Assembly (NCBI GenBank): GCA_030648515.1
Contig: JAUSHK010000003.1
Coordinates: 108,710 to 151,741, forward strand
From: Candidatus Jorgensenbacteria bacterium
GTDB lineage: Bacteria; Patescibacteriota; Minisyncoccia; UBA6257; GWB1-50-10
DNA: 43,032 nucleotides
Direction of reading: 5' to 3'
The translations under genes and the position numbers were made by a program. The notes under the pieces were generated by a model. The model was given only the letters and a program-made list of their open reading frames with translations. It made no database searches and was not told where the DNA came from. Shown piece after piece: positions 27,385 through 36,042 of this stretch (positions within the stretch are counted from its first letter, which is position 1; each line of letters opens with the position of its first letter).

Positions 27385-28827
27385 ATGCAGAAGTTCTACA
27401 TCACAACTTCAATCGCGTACGTAAATGCGCCGCCGCATATCGGTTTCGCACTTGAGTCAATCCAGGCGGATGTTGCCGCACGGTATCATCGCGCAAAAGG
27501 GGAGAAAGTTTTTTTCTTGACCGGCACTGACGAGCATGGCTCCAAAGTGGCGCGAAGCGCCGAAAAGGCAGGACTCACGCCGCGGGAATTTACTGATAAG
27601 ATTTCAGAAAAATTCGAAGCTTTAAAAGAAGCGCTGAATCTGTCATGGGATGACTTTATCCGCACGACTGATAAGGAGCGCCACTGGCCGAACGTGGAGA
27701 TGATTTGGAAAAAATTTATTGACGCGGGCGATATTTATAAAAAAACGTACGAAGGATTATATTGCGTTGGGCACGAAGCGTTTGTAACAGAAAAAGATTT
27801 AGTGGACGGAAAATGCGCTGACCATCAGACGAAGCCGGAGGTGATTAAAGAAGAGAATTATTTTTTCAAACTTTCTAAATATGCGGATGTCGTCGCGAAA
27901 AAAATTGAAAGCGGAGAAATTGAGGTAATTCCGGAAACTCGCAAAAATGAAATCCTCTCATTCATCAAGCAGGGAGTCACGGATATAAGTTTTTCACGCC
28001 CCAGTAAGACGCTCTCATGGGGGATTCCGGTCCCCGGCGACGATAGCCAGACGATTTATGTATGGGCAGACGCGCTTACAAACTACCTTTCCCCCAAGGA
28101 ATTTTGGCCTGCTGATGTACATATGATTGGAAAAGACATTCTACGCTTCCACGCGCTCTACTGGCCGGCGATGCTGATTTCCGCGGGCATCGAGCTTCCA
28201 AAAAAGATTTTTGTTCATGGATTTATAACATCCAACGGGCAGAAAATGTCTAAAACAATCGGAAATGTCGTTGACCCATTCGCGCTTGTTGAAAAATATG
28301 GAACTGACGCGGTTAGATATTTTTTGCTCCGCGAAATTCCAGCGTACGGCGACGGCGATTTTACGGTTCAAAAATTTGAAGAACGATATAACGGCGATCT
28401 TGCAAACGGCTTAGGGAACTTTACTGCGCGCGTCTTAACGCTAGGCAGCCAGCTCGGGGAAATAGAAGCTGACGGAAATATACGCGAGTGGCTGCGAAAA
28501 GAAGTTTCGGAAGAAATTGAAAAAACCCGCGGATTGGTCGCGAAAAAAATTGAAGAATTTAAATTTCACGAAGCGCTCGCCGATATCTGGGCGCTCATCG
28601 GGTTCGGTGACAGATTAGTGAACGAAGAAAAGCCGTGGGCGATAAAAGACGAAAAGGAAAAGAAAAAAATCCTCGTGAATTTAATCGTCTTACTCGATAA
28701 CATCTCGGCAATGATAGCGCCGTTTCTGCCGGAAGCGTCGGAAAAAATCACAAAAAGCATTGTCTGGAAAAACGAAAAAACGCTCGCAATAAAAAAAGGC
28801 GAGGTTTTATTCCCTCGCCTGCAATAG
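27385..28827 (+). CDS. metG: Methionyl-tRNA synthetase
   Basis: FYITTSIAYVNAPPHIGFALESIQAD, FLTGTDEHGSK, NGQKMSKTIGNVVDP. Confidence 0.96.
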   Translation: MQKFYITTSIAYVNAPPHIGFALESIQADVAARYHRAKGEKVFFLTGTDEHGSKVARSAEKAGLTPREFTDKISEKFEALKEALNLSWDDFIRTTDKERHWPNVEMIWKKFIDAGDIYKKTYEGLYCVGHEAFVTEKDLVDGKCADHQTKPEVIKEENYFFKLSKYADVVAKKIESGEIEVIPETRKNEILSFIKQGVTDISFSRPSKTLSWGIPVPGDDSQTIYVWADALTNYLSPKEFWPADVHMIGKDILRFHALYWPAMLISAGIELPKKIFVHGFITSNGQKMSKTIGNVVDPFALVEKYGTDAVRYFLLREIPAYGDGDFTVQKFEERYNGDLANGLGNFTARVLTLGSQLGEIEADGNIREWLRKEVSEEIEKTRGLVAKKIEEFKFHEALADIWALIGFGDRLVNEEKPWAIKDEKEKKKILVNLIVLLDNISAMIAPFLPEASEKITKSIVWKNEKTLAIKKGEVLFPRLQ

Positions 28828-28828
28828 A

Positions 28829-28942
28829 ATGGAAATAAAGTTCATAGATACCCACATTCACCCCGTTAGAAATCGCGCCCGCGCGCAGCGCGCCCAAAGG
28901 GCCTATGGGCGGGCGATTTCTAACGGGGCAAGCGCGACATGA
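28829..28942 (+). pseudogene. Short ORF with TatD-like N-terminus interrupted by the CCCCGTTAGAAAT repeat
   Basis: Translates MEIKFIDTHIH then the repeat (PVRNRARAQRAQRAYGRAISNGASAT*), ending in ATGA overlap with the next start. Confidence 0.5.
28861..28928. repeat. Inverted repeat element, CCCCGTTAGAAAT...ATTTCTAACGGGG family, copy B
   Basis: CCCCGTTAGAAATCGC (28861-28876) / GCGATTTCTAACGGGG (28913-28928), perfect 16-bp arms. Confidence 0.9.
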
Positions 28943-29778
28943 GAACACTAATGTTTATTGATTGTCATACTCATACCCAGTTCTCGGCGTTTGACAGCGA
29001 CCGCGCCGCGGTAGTACGCCGGGCGCTTGATGCCGGAGTTGCGATGGTAAATGTCGGAACAAAAAAAGAAACATCGCAATCAGCGATTCTACTCGCGCAC
29101 TCGTATGAAAATGTATATGCGGCAATCGGCTTGCACCCGATTCACGCGAGCCATTCGGAAAGCGACCCGGAAGAGCTAAAGCGCGGAGAAGCGAATCCGG
29201 AAGAAGGATTTGACTATGAATTTTATAAAAAACTAGCAGGCGACGATAAGGTTGTCGCGATAGGCGAGTGCGGGCTGGATTACTATAGAATTCAAGAAGA
29301 CATTGAAGAAGTCAAGAAAAAACAAAAAGACATTTTCATTCAACAGATTCAGCTCGCGTATGAAGTCAAAAAACCGCTCATGATTCATTGTCGCTCGGCT
29401 CTACAGGACCTTATAGAACTACTCACTACCAACTACTCACTACTCACTTCTCCTCCAGGCATCATGCATTTTTTCTCCGGGACAACAGACGAGGCAAAAA
29501 AACTGCTTGATATGGGATTCTACTTCACATTCGGCGGTGTTGTTACATTTACCAGCGATTATGATGAGGTTGTGAAAATAGTCCCGATGGATAGGATTCT
29601 TTCCGAAACCGACGCGCCATATGTTGCGCCGATTCCATACAGAGGTAAGCGCAACGAGCCGGCGTACGTTCTAGAAGTCGTCAAAAAACTTGCCGAACTC
29701 AAAAAAGTTTCCGTTGAAACAATAGCAGAGAGAATTTTAGAGAACGCGGAGTCTGTTTTTTGCGTTGAATCGCAATAA
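28939..29778 (+). CDS. TatD family metal-dependent hydrolase
   Basis: MFIDCHTHTQFSAFDSDRAAVVRRALDAGV, AIGLHPIHA, VAIGECGLDYYR, MIHCRSA, LSETDAPYVAP. Confidence 0.93.
   Translation: MRTLMFIDCHTHTQFSAFDSDRAAVVRRALDAGVAMVNVGTKKETSQSAILLAHSYENVYAAIGLHPIHASHSESDPEELKRGEANPEEGFDYEFYKKLAGDDKVVAIGECGLDYYRIQEDIEEVKKKQKDIFIQQIQLAYEVKKPLMIHCRSALQDLIELLTTNYSLLTSPPGIMHFFSGTTDEAKKLLDMGFYFTFGGVVTFTSDYDEVVKIVPMDRILSETDAPYVAPIPYRGKRNEPAYVLEVVKKLAELKKVSVETIAERILENAESVFCVESQ
29418..29449 (+). repeat. ACTACTCACTACCAACTACTCACTACTCACTT inside tatD
   Basis: Encodes LLTTNYSLLTS in frame. Confidence 0.85.
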
Positions 29779-29833
29779 ATTTGTAGTTTTCTTTTTTCTG
29801 AAAATGGGAATATAATCTTTTTTACCGACTTCA

Positions 29834-30502
29834 ATGCAAGCTGTTATATTAGCCGCCGGATTAGGAACCAGGATGAAAGGGCTTACATCAGACACGCCAA
29901 AGCCTCTTCTTAAAGTTGGCGGAAAAACCTTACTAGAGCACAAATTAGATCGCTTGCCCAATGAAGTAAACGAGATAATTATCGTGGTTGGATACCTGGG
30001 AGATAGAATAAAAGAGCTTTTAGGGAGCGAATATGCAGGCAGAAAAATCTCTTATGTGGAGCAAAAAGAACTTTTAGGCACCGGACACGCGTTAAGTTTA
30101 TGCAAAAAAAAATTATCCGGTAAATTTTTGGTTTTAAACGGCGACGATTTATATGCTAAAGAAGATTTGACGGAACTCATTAAACACGATTTAGCACTCT
30201 TGACTTGGGAAGTGCCTCAAGACGAGCGGGGAAGGAAAGTCGCGGAAGTTAGGATGGATAGTTCAGGCGCACTATCCGATATTGTGGAGGGCCAGCCCGC
30301 CAAAAAGGGCACACTTTTTAACGCGGGCGCGTATGTTTTGGACGAAAGATACTTTAATTATTCTCTTCAATTAGCCACGCCAGGCAAAAAAGAGCTTGGG
30401 CTGCCTCAAACCATGCTCCAAATGCTAAAAGACGGGTGCAAAATAAAAATCGTACGCGCCACTTGGTGGAAGCCAATCACCAGCCCGGAGGATTTGGCGT
30501 AA
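29834..30502 (+). CDS. Nucleotidyltransferase (sugar-1-phosphate type)
   Basis: MQAVILAAGLGTRMKGLTSDTPKPLLKVGGKTLLEHKLD, VLNGDDLY. Confidence 0.88.
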   Translation: MQAVILAAGLGTRMKGLTSDTPKPLLKVGGKTLLEHKLDRLPNEVNEIIIVVGYLGDRIKELLGSEYAGRKISYVEQKELLGTGHALSLCKKKLSGKFLVLNGDDLYAKEDLTELIKHDLALLTWEVPQDERGRKVAEVRMDSSGALSDIVEGQPAKKGTLFNAGAYVLDERYFNYSLQLATPGKKELGLPQTMLQMLKDGCKIKIVRATWWKPITSPEDLA

Positions 30503-30505
30503 TAT

Positions 30506-30534
30506 TTGACACGTACGCTCATTGGTGCTATACT
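30506..30534 (+). promoter_or_regulatory. Sigma70-type promoter
   Basis: TTGACA (30506-30511), 17-nt spacer, TATACT (30529-30534). Confidence 0.7.
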
Positions 30535-30589
30535 AAAAAACAGTAGATAATAAAAATTACACAAGTACCTAGATAGTGGAGGGGCGGAA

Positions 30590-30853
30590 ATGAATCTAGG
30601 AGAATCGTTGTTGGGAATGGTAGTCATCCTGACCGTTATGGTCTATGGTTTCGCACTAATATTAAAAGGGCCGGAACCAGCAGCCAAAATGCTCAGGTGG
30701 GTGTTTAAAAAAGCATGGAAACTGTTTTTGAATTTTGTAGGGGGAATATTAAAGTGGGTCGGGAAAGCATTCACTGACCTTTTGGCGGCGCATCCCTACA
30801 TAACAGGCGTTGCTGTCTTAGGAGTGATTCTTTATTTTCTCTACGGGCGTTGA
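30590..30853 (+). CDS. Small membrane protein (87 aa)
   Basis: RBS-like GGAGGGGCGG; two hydrophobic segments. Confidence 0.55.
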   Translation: MNLGESLLGMVVILTVMVYGFALILKGPEPAAKMLRWVFKKAWKLFLNFVGGILKWVGKAFTDLLAAHPYITGVAVLGVILYFLYGR

Positions 30854-30917
30854 AATTTAAGCGCCCGTTTTTTATTTGAAGAAAATCTGTGTTTTAGCTA
30901 CAATTGGGCTAATTAGT

Positions 30918-33875
30918 ATGAAAAAATACGACCATAAAAAAATAGAAGCTAGATGGCAAAAGGCGTGGCAAGATGAAAAAATCTACGAGCCAGATTTAAA
31001 AAAGGCAGAAAAGCCCTTCGGCACTACTCAGGGTAAACCGTTTTATAACCTAATGATGTTCCCGTACCCGTCAGGGGAGGGATTGCACGTGGGCCACGCG
31101 TTTGCGTTTACAGGAGCGGATGTCTACGGTCGCAAAAAACGCATGGAGGGGCGCGATGTATTTGAGCCTATGGGATATGACTCGTTCGGAATTCACGCGG
31201 AAAACTACGCGATAAAAATAAACGAGCACCCGAAAGAACTGACGAGAAAAACAACGGAACGTTATGAAGCACAGCTCAAAAGCATGGGTATTGGATACGC
31301 GTGGGACGAGCGCCTATTAACATCCGATGCTGAGTATTACAAATGGACGCAGTGGATTTTTATGCAGATGTGGAAACACGGGCTCGCGTACCGAAAAAAA
31401 CAGGCGGTGAATTGGTGTCCATCCTGCAAAACAGTCCTCGCGGACGAACAGGTCATTCTTCGCGGAGTGAAGAATGATCCCGAGCAAATGCGAGGGATAG
31501 GTGTTTGCGAACGCTGTAGTTCCGTGGTGAAGAAAAAGAATCTTGAGCAGTGGTTTTTCAGAATCACGAAGTACGCGGAAAAACTGCTTCAAAATCTTGA
31601 GAAAATCGACTGGTCGGAAAAAATAAAAATCGCCCAACGAAATTGGATTGGGCGTTCCGAGGGGGCATCAATAAGATTTCGTATCAAGTATAAAGTATCA
31701 AGTATCAAGAGTTCCGATGAATATATTGAGGTGTTCACAACGCGGCCCGATACATTATTCGGCGCGACGTATATGGTGCTTGCGCCAGAGCATGAACTAA
31801 TCTCAAATCTCAAATCTAAAATCTCAAATTTTAAAGAGGTAGAGAATTATGTCAAAAAAGCACGTTCAAAAACGGAGGAGGAACGGACTGTAGAAACAAA
31901 GGATAAAACAGGCGTTGAACTGAAGGGAATAAAAGCGATTAATCCGACGAATAACGAGGAAATTCCCATTTTTGCCGCGGACTACGTTTTATCCGGCTAT
32001 GGCACGGGCGCGATTATGGCGGTGCCAGCGCATGATGAGCGCGACTGGGAATTCGCAAAGAAGTTCGATATAGAAATCCGCAATGTCATTGACCCAGTTT
32101 TTAGCACATTTGAAGGAAAGACTGAAGAAAGAGAAAGAGTAGTTGCGCTCGTTGAGGATGGCGACAAAGTACTGACGATTAACTGGGGGCCGGGAAAAGG
32201 TGGTCGCTTGCTCGTCGGGGGAGGTATACAAAGTAGCGAGGGTCCAGTTGAAACGGCGCAGCGGGAAATAGCCGAAGAAGCCGGGTACACGCACGTGAAG
32301 TTGGCGGAAATCGGGCAGGAAACTGTTCACTATAAATATTTTTCCCACAACAAAAAAGCCGGATTTCATGCGCATGTAAAAATTCTGCATTTCAAGCTTG
32401 AAAAAAAAGAACGCGTTGCGCAAAAACTCGAAGATAATGAAAAGGGCTGGTTTGTTGTAGAGTGGATTTCAAAAGAACAGGCCGGCAGGGAAATTATTGA
32501 CCCGCTTCATAATTACGTGTTTCAGAAATTTATTGCGGGAAAGTGCTATGCCGGCACGGGCATAATGGCTAATTCTGGAAAATTTTCAGGGATGGATTCA
32601 GAAGAAGCGAAATGGGCAATTACAAAACTTGTCGGAGGCGAACGGAAAATCCAGTATCGGCTTCGTGACTGGCTTATCTCGCGCCAACGGTACTGGGGCG
32701 CGCCGATTCCGATGATTTTCTGCGACACGTGCGCCGCGGCCGGAAAAGGAGAATATCCGTCAGCTAGCGGAGAAATGCATGGTTGGTACGCGGTGCCTGA
32801 AAAAGATTTGCCGGTTGAGCTTCCATTTATAAAAGAATTCCGCCCGCAGGGGAAGAATGAATCTCCGCTCGCGTCGGTAAAAGAATTTTATGAAACAAAA
32901 TGCCCAGCGTGCGGAGCGAAAGCGCGACGTGAAACGGATGTCTCGGATACGTTCTTAGATTCCGCGTGGTATTTCTTAAGATATCCAAGCGTCCACAATG
33001 AAAAAGAAGCATGGGATAAGGCGCTCACGAAAAAATGGCTGCCGGTCAATATGTATATCGGCGGAGCGGAACACGCGGTGCTTCACCTGCTCTACTCGCG
33101 GTTTGTCACGATGGCATTTCACGACTTCGGGATACTTGATTTTGAAGAGCCGTTTTCGGTATTCCGCGCGCACGGGCTTCTTATCAAAGACGGCGCGAAA
33201 ATGTCCAAATCAAAGGGAAACGTTGTAAATCCTGATGAATATGTCAAAAATTTCGGCGCGGATGCATTTCGTATGTACTTAATGTTTCTCGCGCCGTTCG
33301 AACAGGGCGGTGATTTCCGCGACCAGGGCATTTTAGGAATCACTCGCTTTTTGGATCGCGTATGGAAGATGGGAATGGAGGTTTCCGAAGGCAAGGAAAT
33401 AGAAAAAACAAACAGCGAAACCGAAACACTCATTCATCAAACTATAAAAAAAGTTACGGGGGACATTGATGGATTGCAATACAACACAGCAATCTCCGCG
33501 CTTATGGTTTTTTTGAGCGGACTTGAAAAAGACGGAGCAAATCGCGAAAACTTTGAAATTCTCTTAAAACTTCTCGCGTCGTTCGCCCCGCACATCACAG
33601 AAGAATTATGGTACGAACTTGGTAATAAAACTTCAATTCATACGTCAGCATGGCCGAAATTTGATGCAGCGCTTGCGCTCGGCGACACCATTGATTTTGT
33701 GATTCAGGTAAACGGAAAACATCGCGGAACGATAAACATCCGCCGCGGCATCGGGCAGGACGAAGCGGAAAAGCTTGCGCGGGAAACAGAGAAAGTAAAA
33801 ACGGCGCTTGCTGGCAAAAATGTGCATAAGGTTGTCTTTGTTCCGGATCGCCTAATTAATTTTGTAGTCCAATAG
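30918..33875 (+). CDS. leuS: Leucyl-tRNA synthetase with inserted Nudix domain
   Basis: MMFPYPSGEGLHVGHAFAFTGADVYGRKKRMEGRDVFEPMGYDSFGIHAENYA; QRNWIGRSEGA; GAKMSKSKGNVVNPDEYV. Likely ATG start at 30918. Confidence 0.96.
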   Translation: MKKYDHKKIEARWQKAWQDEKIYEPDLKKAEKPFGTTQGKPFYNLMMFPYPSGEGLHVGHAFAFTGADVYGRKKRMEGRDVFEPMGYDSFGIHAENYAIKINEHPKELTRKTTERYEAQLKSMGIGYAWDERLLTSDAEYYKWTQWIFMQMWKHGLAYRKKQAVNWCPSCKTVLADEQVILRGVKNDPEQMRGIGVCERCSSVVKKKNLEQWFFRITKYAEKLLQNLEKIDWSEKIKIAQRNWIGRSEGASIRFRIKYKVSSIKSSDEYIEVFTTRPDTLFGATYMVLAPEHELISNLKSKISNFKEVENYVKKARSKTEEERTVETKDKTGVELKGIKAINPTNNEEIPIFAADYVLSGYGTGAIMAVPAHDERDWEFAKKFDIEIRNVIDPVFSTFEGKTEERERVVALVEDGDKVLTINWGPGKGGRLLVGGGIQSSEGPVETAQREIAEEAGYTHVKLAEIGQETVHYKYFSHNKKAGFHAHVKILHFKLEKKERVAQKLEDNEKGWFVVEWISKEQAGREIIDPLHNYVFQKFIAGKCYAGTGIMANSGKFSGMDSEEAKWAITKLVGGERKIQYRLRDWLISRQRYWGAPIPMIFCDTCAAAGKGEYPSASGEMHGWYAVPEKDLPVELPFIKEFRPQGKNESPLASVKEFYETKCPACGAKARRETDVSDTFLDSAWYFLRYPSVHNEKEAWDKALTKKWLPVNMYIGGAEHAVLHLLYSRFVTMAFHDFGILDFEEPFSVFRAHGLLIKDGAKMSKSKGNVVNPDEYVKNFGADAFRMYLMFLAPFEQGGDFRDQGILGITRFLDRVWKMGMEVSEGKEIEKTNSETETLIHQTIKKVTGDIDGLQYNTAISALMVFLSGLEKDGANRENFEILLKLLASFAPHITEELWYELGNKTSIHTSAWPKFDAALALGDTIDFVIQVNGKHRGTINIRRGIGQDEAEKLARETEKVKTALAGKNVHKVVFVPDRLINFVVQ
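31681..31709 (+). repeat. GTATCAAGTATAAAGTATCAAGTATCAAG tract inside leuS
   Basis: Simple tandem pattern, in frame (YKVSSIKSS). Confidence 0.7.
31801..31832 (+). repeat. TCTCAAATCTCAAATCTAAAATCTCAAATTTT tract inside leuS
   Basis: Simple tandem pattern, in frame (ISNLKSKISNFK). Confidence 0.7.
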
Positions 33876-33890
33876 GTTACAATAAAGATA

Positions 33891-34817
33891 ATGGAGAAAG
33901 GAATCGGTTTTCTGATAGTTGTTTTTATCGCGGGATTTATTATTTACCTTCTCGCTCAGATAGGTACGGGTAAGATAAGTTTCGGCGAAAAATTTTCGTT
34001 TCTAACGCTTACCCCGCCTGGGGGAATGCGTCTATCTGTTCCCGCCTCGGCCCCAAGCCCGTCAGTTCAAGTGCAATTCCAGCAACCCGCTTCACAAGTT
34101 GGGGCACAGCAACCAACACCGCCAACTGGATTTTCCGCGTCACAGCTCTCGCCGTTCTACGGCATGGTGAAAATAAATCAGGTGCGCCCTTCATATGGAT
34201 ACGCTGACCCAAGCGAATTTACGCTTTCCTCCAATTACCAAAATCCGGAAACCATTGATATTACCGGTTGGCGGCTCGCGTCAAATAAAAGTATGTACGC
34301 GGCAATAATTCCACAGGGAGTCGCCAACTATAGTCCGACCGGCCCGCTCTACGATGGAGATATTATTATTGATTCCGGAACGACAGTGAATGTCTCAAGC
34401 GGCATAAGCCCCATAGGAAAAAGTTTTCGGCTTAACGGATGTACTGGTTATCTGAACGAGATGTATAAGTTCAGTTCGTCGCTTCCGTCAAATTGTCCGA
34501 CGTCTTATGACCGCAGTGAGATTACGACTTTTAACGGCAATTGCCAGTCGTTTATTCTCTCCCAGTACGGCTGTCATACGCCGACTCCGGATGAAATAAA
34601 TCGCGCGGCAGGATATCAAGACACTGCGTGTCGCGCATATTTAGACCGCTTTAGTTTTAACTCCTGCTATCGCACGCATTCAACTGAAAGCAACTTTTTT
34701 TCGCATGAATGGCGCGTGTGGCTTAACCTGCAGACACCACTGCAATTTGATTCTCAACATGACCGGATTCTCCTTCTTGATATAAAAGGGCTTTTGGTGG
34801 ATCAGTACGTCTACTAA
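33891..34817 (+). CDS. Membrane-anchored protein with lamin-tail-like domain
   Basis: N-terminal TM; MVKINQVRPSYGYADPSEFTLSSNYQNPETIDITGWRLASN...; paired cysteines. Confidence 0.55.
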   Translation: MEKGIGFLIVVFIAGFIIYLLAQIGTGKISFGEKFSFLTLTPPGGMRLSVPASAPSPSVQVQFQQPASQVGAQQPTPPTGFSASQLSPFYGMVKINQVRPSYGYADPSEFTLSSNYQNPETIDITGWRLASNKSMYAAIIPQGVANYSPTGPLYDGDIIIDSGTTVNVSSGISPIGKSFRLNGCTGYLNEMYKFSSSLPSNCPTSYDRSEITTFNGNCQSFILSQYGCHTPTPDEINRAAGYQDTACRAYLDRFSFNSCYRTHSTESNFFSHEWRVWLNLQTPLQFDSQHDRILLLDIKGLLVDQYVY

Positions 34818-34821
34818 AATA

Positions 34822-34935
34822 ATTTCTAATTCCTAATATCTAATTTCTAATAATCCCTTCGGTCCGCCAGCCGGCGGATTTAGACATTAGACATTTAGAT
34901 TTTCATTAGAAATTAGTAATTAATAATTAGATATT
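34822..34935. repeat. A/T-rich intergenic repeat copy 2, with nested TCCGCCAGCCGGCGGA palindrome
   Basis: Near-identical flanks to 10733-10835; nested palindrome 34862-34879. Confidence 0.85.
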
Positions 34936-34942
34936 TTGCAAC

Positions 34943-36001
34943 CTATTTCCGTTCCGCGAGTGAAATTTTAACGCTCAATTCTTTCTTTCCGCGCAAAACA
35001 GTGAGGGCAATGACATCGCCGACGCTGCAGTTTTCAAGGCAGTCCTGAATGTTTTTCTCCCTGGTAATTTTCTCCGCGTTCCATGTGAGAATGATGTCGC
35101 GTTCTTTAATGCCGGCGCGTGCGGCCGGGCTCTGCGGAACTACCGCCGTATCAAACGGATGCTCGTGAGTAACAAGCGCGCCGTAGCCGATAGGAAGCCC
35201 GAGTTTTTCTTTCATATCTTCGTCAAGCGTAATGTATCGTAAGCCGAGAAGGGGCCGGCGTATGCGGCCATACTGCTTGATGTCTTCTAGGTCGCGCCAT
35301 GCGGCATGAATAGGAATCGCGAAGCTGATATTTTCCGCAGCCGCAACGACTGCGGCATTAATGCCGATTGCGCGCCCGAAAATATCAACGAGCGGTCCGC
35401 CGGAATTTCCTGGGTTAATTGCCGCATCTGTTTGAATAAGCCCGCGCATCTCCTGGATAGGGGACGCGATATCTGCTTGCGCGGAAACGGAGCGTGAAAG
35501 CCCGGAAATAATTCCGCGAGAAACAGTGTTTCTAAAAATACCCAAAGCGTTTCCGAACGCCAATACCGTTTGCCCAAGCGCAAGTTCATGCGAATTGCAC
35601 AACTCAACAACCGGCAGTTTTTTGCTGGATTTTATTTTGAGAATTGCGACGTCGTCTATCGGATCGCGCGCGAGAACCTCCGCAGGATATGTTTCGTTAT
35701 CACTTGCAATAACAGAGTATTCCACATTTGGTTCGCTTACGACGTGCTTATTAGTGAGCACAATGCCGGACGCGTCAACAATAAATCCCGATCCGCCGCC
35801 AACCTGCACCATCCCGTGCGCGTTGATTTTATCCGGCGGAATCCGGAACGGCAGTTTGCCAGCGCGTCCGTGGCTGCTTCTGCGCAGAATAGAAATCTCC
35901 TTTTCAAGTTCCGAGATGTGTTTTGAAAGCATCACTGACACAACGGCTGGCAATACCTTTTTTACTGTCGAGATAATCTCCGATTTTTCTTTTTTAATCA
36001 T
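34943..36001 (-). CDS. HtrA/DegP-like serine protease with PDZ domain
   Basis: GSGFIVDASGIVLTNKHVV, VAILKIKSSKKLPVVELCNSHELALGQTVLAFGNALG, QTDAAINPGNSGGPLVDIFGRAIGINAA. Confidence 0.93.
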   Translation of the reverse strand: MIKKEKSEIISTVKKVLPAVVSVMLSKHISELEKEISILRRSSHGRAGKLPFRIPPDKINAHGMVQVGGGSGFIVDASGIVLTNKHVVSEPNVEYSVIASDNETYPAEVLARDPIDDVAILKIKSSKKLPVVELCNSHELALGQTVLAFGNALGIFRNTVSRGIISGLSRSVSAQADIASPIQEMRGLIQTDAAINPGNSGGPLVDIFGRAIGINAAVVAAAENISFAIPIHAAWRDLEDIKQYGRIRRPLLGLRYITLDEDMKEKLGLPIGYGALVTHEHPFDTAVVPQSPAARAGIKERDIILTWNAEKITREKNIQDCLENCSVGDVIALTVLRGKKELSVKISLAERK

Positions 36002-36042
36002 AATGAGCTTATTGTACCTTATTCACATAATTCTCCACAACG

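Noticed and set aside
31631-31654. Hairpin CGCCCAA...TTGGGCG in leuS
   Set aside because: Falls in the conserved QRNWIGRSEGA motif; protein constraint explains it.
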